Of a stretch of DNA of 64,000 bases, positions 62,104-64,000 are shown piece by piece. Below the pieces are notes generated by a model. The model made no database searches and had not been told where the DNA came from. It worked only from the letters and a program-made list of their open reading frames with translations. Each line of letters starts with the position of its first letter. Position 1 is the first letter of the stretch. The position numbers were made by a program, and so were the translations under genes. Origin of the DNA: Pseudarthrobacter siccitolerans (GTDB lineage: Bacteria > Actinomycetota > Actinomycetes > Actinomycetales > Micrococcaceae); the NCBI RefSeq assembly GCF_030823375.1, contig NZ_JAUSXB010000001.1:3968001-4032000 (forward strand). Direction: 5' to 3'.

Positions 62104-63174
62104 CTAGTGGCCGTCATTCGGGTAGCTGACGCCCAGCTGGGCCCGTACGCCGTCGAAAAGCCGCATGATGTTCAGAGTGTCCTCCAGCGGCATCACGGGA
62201 CTTTCCGTGAGGCCCTGCTGGATACATCGTGTCACCTCACGCAGTTCATAGGTGTAGCCGCGGCCCACAACGTCAAAGGACTCAACACGTCGTTCGTCCC
62301 ATCCGGATCCAATAACCAGCTCACGCGGATTATTGATCGACCCGATGCTCTGCAGAAAGCCTTTGCTGCCGGCCACGCTGGCCGTGCGCGGACCATGTGC
62401 GAGCAAGGAGGACGTGAGCTGGGCCTGGGCTCCATGGTTGTATCCGAGCGTCATGGCATTCTGCGCATCGACGCCGTCGTCATTAACAAATCCCGTGGCG
62501 CTGACCGTTTGCGGGAATCCAAGGGTGCCCAATGCCCACAGCAGCGGGTAGACCGAAAGATCCAATAATGCACCGCCGCCGTCCTTCCTGGCCCAAAGCC
62601 TCGCCGTCGGTGAATACGGAGCAGGAAACCCAAGATCGGCGGTGACCCAGTGGACGTCGCCAATCTCTCCGGAAGCAGCAATCTCGAAAGCCCTCTGCAT
62701 GCTTGGCAGGAAGCGGCTCCAGACTGCTTCCATCAGGAACAGGTTGCGGCTGCGGGCCAGGTCAATCAGTTCGGATGCTTCCCGGGCGTTGATGGTGAAC
62801 GCCTTCTCGCAGAGAACGTGTTTGCCCGCTTTGAGGGCAGCGAGCACAATCTCATGGTGCTGGGCGTGGGGCGTCGCCACATAGACAACGTCCACCGCCT
62901 CATCGGCGAGCAGCCGCTGGTAGCCAGCCACTCCGCCGTCGTCTCCATACCCCCTGGCGAAGTCGTAGGCCACAGCAAACGCGTCCGCAGTGTCCTGCCC
63001 GCGGGAACTGACGGCATACAGTTCGGCATCAACCAGGAGGGCAAGGTCCTCCGACACGGCGCGGGCGATTCCCCCGGTGGCGATGACTCCCCAGCGAAGG
63101 GGAGCTCCCGTGGCGGAGCGGGGATCCTGGTCGGGCTGGCTTGAAAGCCACGGCTTGGCGATAGGCGCACTCAT
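62104..63174 (-). CDS. Gfo/Idh/MocA-family NAD(P)-dependent oxidoreductase
   Basis: This is a 356-residue enzyme with N-terminal Rossmann fold RWGVIATGGIARAVSEDLAL, the cofactor-site VVYVATPHAQHHEIVLAALK, and the catalytic Lys in HVLCEKAFTINAREA. A C-terminal alpha/beta domain has FLMEAVWSRFLPSMQRA. Members oxidise or reduce sugars and inositols. ATG 63174 has GAGAGGATGG. A 32-base tandem repeat lies 53 bases upstream in what should be its promoter. Substrate unknown; no sugar gene is adjacent. Confidence 0.92.
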   Translation of the reverse strand: MSAPIAKPWLSSQPDQDPRSATGAPLRWGVIATGGIARAVSEDLALLVDAELYAVSSRGQDTADAFAVAYDFARGYGDDGGVAGYQRLLADEAVDVVYVATPHAQHHEIVLAALKAGKHVLCEKAFTINAREASELIDLARSRNLFLMEAVWSRFLPSMQRAFEIAASGEIGDVHWVTADLGFPAPYSPTARLWARKDGGGALLDLSVYPLLWALGTLGFPQTVSATGFVNDDGVDAQNAMTLGYNHGAQAQLTSSLLAHGPRTASVAGSKGFLQSIGSINNPRELVIGSGWDERRVESFDVVGRGYTYELREVTRCIQQGLTESPVMPLEDTLNIMRLFDGVRAQLGVSYPNDGH

Positions 63175-63226
63175 GGGGACCATCCTCTCACCGCAGTGCT
63201 GGAGCGGCTGGTAGTACTCGCGGGAA

Positions 63227-63347
63227 GTGATGGAGGGTCGAAGGAAACGCGACGAAAAGTGATGGAGGGTCGAAGGAAACGCGACGAAAAGTGATGGAGG
63301 GTCGAAGGGAACGCGACGAAAAGTGATGGAGGGTCGAAGGGAACGCG
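63227..63347. repeat. 32-base tandem repeat, 3.8 copies
   Basis: Four units start at 63227, 63259, 63291 and 63323. Each reads GTGATGGAGGGTCGAAGG(A/G), then AACGCGACGAAAA; the last stops after AACGCG at 63347. Units 3 and 4 differ from 1 and 2 by one base (A to G). No spacers lie between them. The array lies between the oxidoreductase gene and the transposase remnant, and is cut off in mid-unit on the transposase side. Confidence 0.95.
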
Positions 63348-63381
63348 CAGGTTGTCAAGCTGTGTGGAGTCATTGGGTTTG

Positions 63382-64000
63382 CTATGTGGGTGTTTTTGTT
63401 GCTGGAAGGTTGATTCCTGTGTGGCTGTGGGGGGTTGGTGTGGTGGGGCGCTGGTGAAAGCGTCCGGGGTTTTTGTCGTAGTAGCGCTGTAATGCGTGGT
63501 CGCGTGTTTTCCAGGTTTCTTTCCACGAGCCGTCGTGGACTTCGGCGGGCGAGAAGAGTGCGATGCCTGAGTGTTTGTGTTGGGTGTTGTACCAGGGCAC
63601 GTAATCGGCAAGGTAGGCCCTGGCGGCCTCGACTTCTTTGAACACACGTGGATAGCCGGGCCGGTACTTCATGGTCCGGAACCCGGACTCTGAAAAGGGG
63701 TTGTCGTTCGAGACGTAGGGCCGGTTGTGGGAGAGTTCCACTCCGTGGCTGGTGAGAGTATCGCGGAGCAGGTTTGATCGCATCGCGGGCCCGGAGTCGG
63801 CGTGAACTATGCGCGGGGCGCCGTGCCGTGCGATCGCGGTTTCGAACATCTCCACGGCGAGGTGGTCCGCTTCGCGTTCCTCAACCCGCTAGGCAACCAT
63901 CTGGCGGGAGTAGATATCAAGGACCGAATAGGCCTTGAATGCTTTTCCCCGCCAGGGTGAATACAGGTCCGTGATGTCCCAGGACCAGACCTGGCCCCGG
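63382..64000 (-). pseudogene. IS3-type transposase (orfB), interrupted by an amber codon; 5' part outside window
   Basis: The frame reads from the window edge as an integrase-core transposase: GQVWSWDITDLYSP (first Asp), YSVLDIYSRQMVA, then a TAG at 63889-63891, then RVEEREADHLAVEMFETA, RIVHADSGPAMRS (second Asp) and NPFSESGFRTMKYRPGYP (Glu of DDE). The C-terminus is intact to the stop at 63382. Homologues read VGWRVEERE there, so Trp TGG became TAG. The element is therefore non-autonomous unless read through. Sequence near 63348-63353 is a candidate right end. Confidence 0.9.

Noticed and set aside
63227..63347. CRISPR array.
   Set aside because: The 32-base units are directly adjacent with no spacers and there are no cas genes in the window.
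63889..63891. General amber suppression in this organism.
   Set aside because: Several intact genes in the window end normally in TAG, including eamA and the sugar-binding protein gene; two nonsense mutations in accessory genes are the simpler explanation, so this is kept only as a low-interest check.

Overview
The window is high-GC DNA with dense, often overlapping genes. The gene content points to a soil actinobacterium of the Micrococcaceae (Arthrobacter, Pseudarthrobacter or a close relative): a monomeric NADP isocitrate dehydrogenase, the order DUF6350 gene - small membrane gene - purN, an MgtA-like glycosyltransferase, GntR/GntK/GntP, and an LAXTG (sortase E type) surface protein. The assignment is inferred from gene content, not from a marker gene. 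No tRNA or rRNA gene was seen.

Layout. 1-1567: end of an Nramp-related transporter and two PRC-barrel-like proteins. 1564-9668 (minus): a defence block made of a Wadjet anti-plasmid locus (jetA-jetB-jetC-jetD, 4-base overlaps from A to C) followed 10 bases later by an Xre-type antitoxin and RES toxin pair. jetD carries an amber codon near its expected start. 9807-13557: LysR regulator diverging from a PrpF-family isomerase and an SLC13-type carrier. 13637-15336: flavin monooxygenase and a cold-shock gene with a structured leader. 15542-18452: gluconate regulon with operator-like dyads. 18533-24000: PhoD phosphatase and small metabolic genes. 22263-25272: EamA exporter and PaiB protein diverging from a MocR regulator with overlapping start codons. 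25310-26208: AT-richer stretch with a decayed secreted-protein gene. 26209-33700: reductase-like protein, small membrane protein and a c-di-GMP/two-component cluster. 33878-37804: GlsB-like protein, HAD hydrolase, UDP-glucose dehydrogenase and glycosyltransferase. 38026-44371: sugar ABC importer with a sugar isomerase. 44596-53059: stress protein, membrane proteins and purN/purH. purN and purH are separated by an AbiEi/DUF559-like gene, which is bracketed by two copies of a 60-base palindrome, and by an MFS gene. 53149-57115: secreted protease with a mini-gene repeating its propeptide motif, and icd. 57277-61931: Ser/Thr kinase, lipoprotein, and repetitive and proline-rich secreted proteins. 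62104-64000: Gfo/Idh/MocA oxidoreductase, a 32-base tandem repeat, and a broken IS3-type transposase running off the end.

How it works together. Most of the window is housekeeping and carbon uptake (gluconate, a deoxy-sugar or pentose-type sugar, a di/tricarboxylate). The accessory parts are the Wadjet plus toxin-antitoxin block, the purN-purH insert and the last kilobase. The strongest points for a second look are the jetD amber codon, the covarying 60-base palindrome family (three copies), the AbiEi/DUF559 gene between two of them, the start-codon-sharing MocR/EamA pair, the duplicated protease propeptide motif, and the possible IS insertion inside a tandem repeat.
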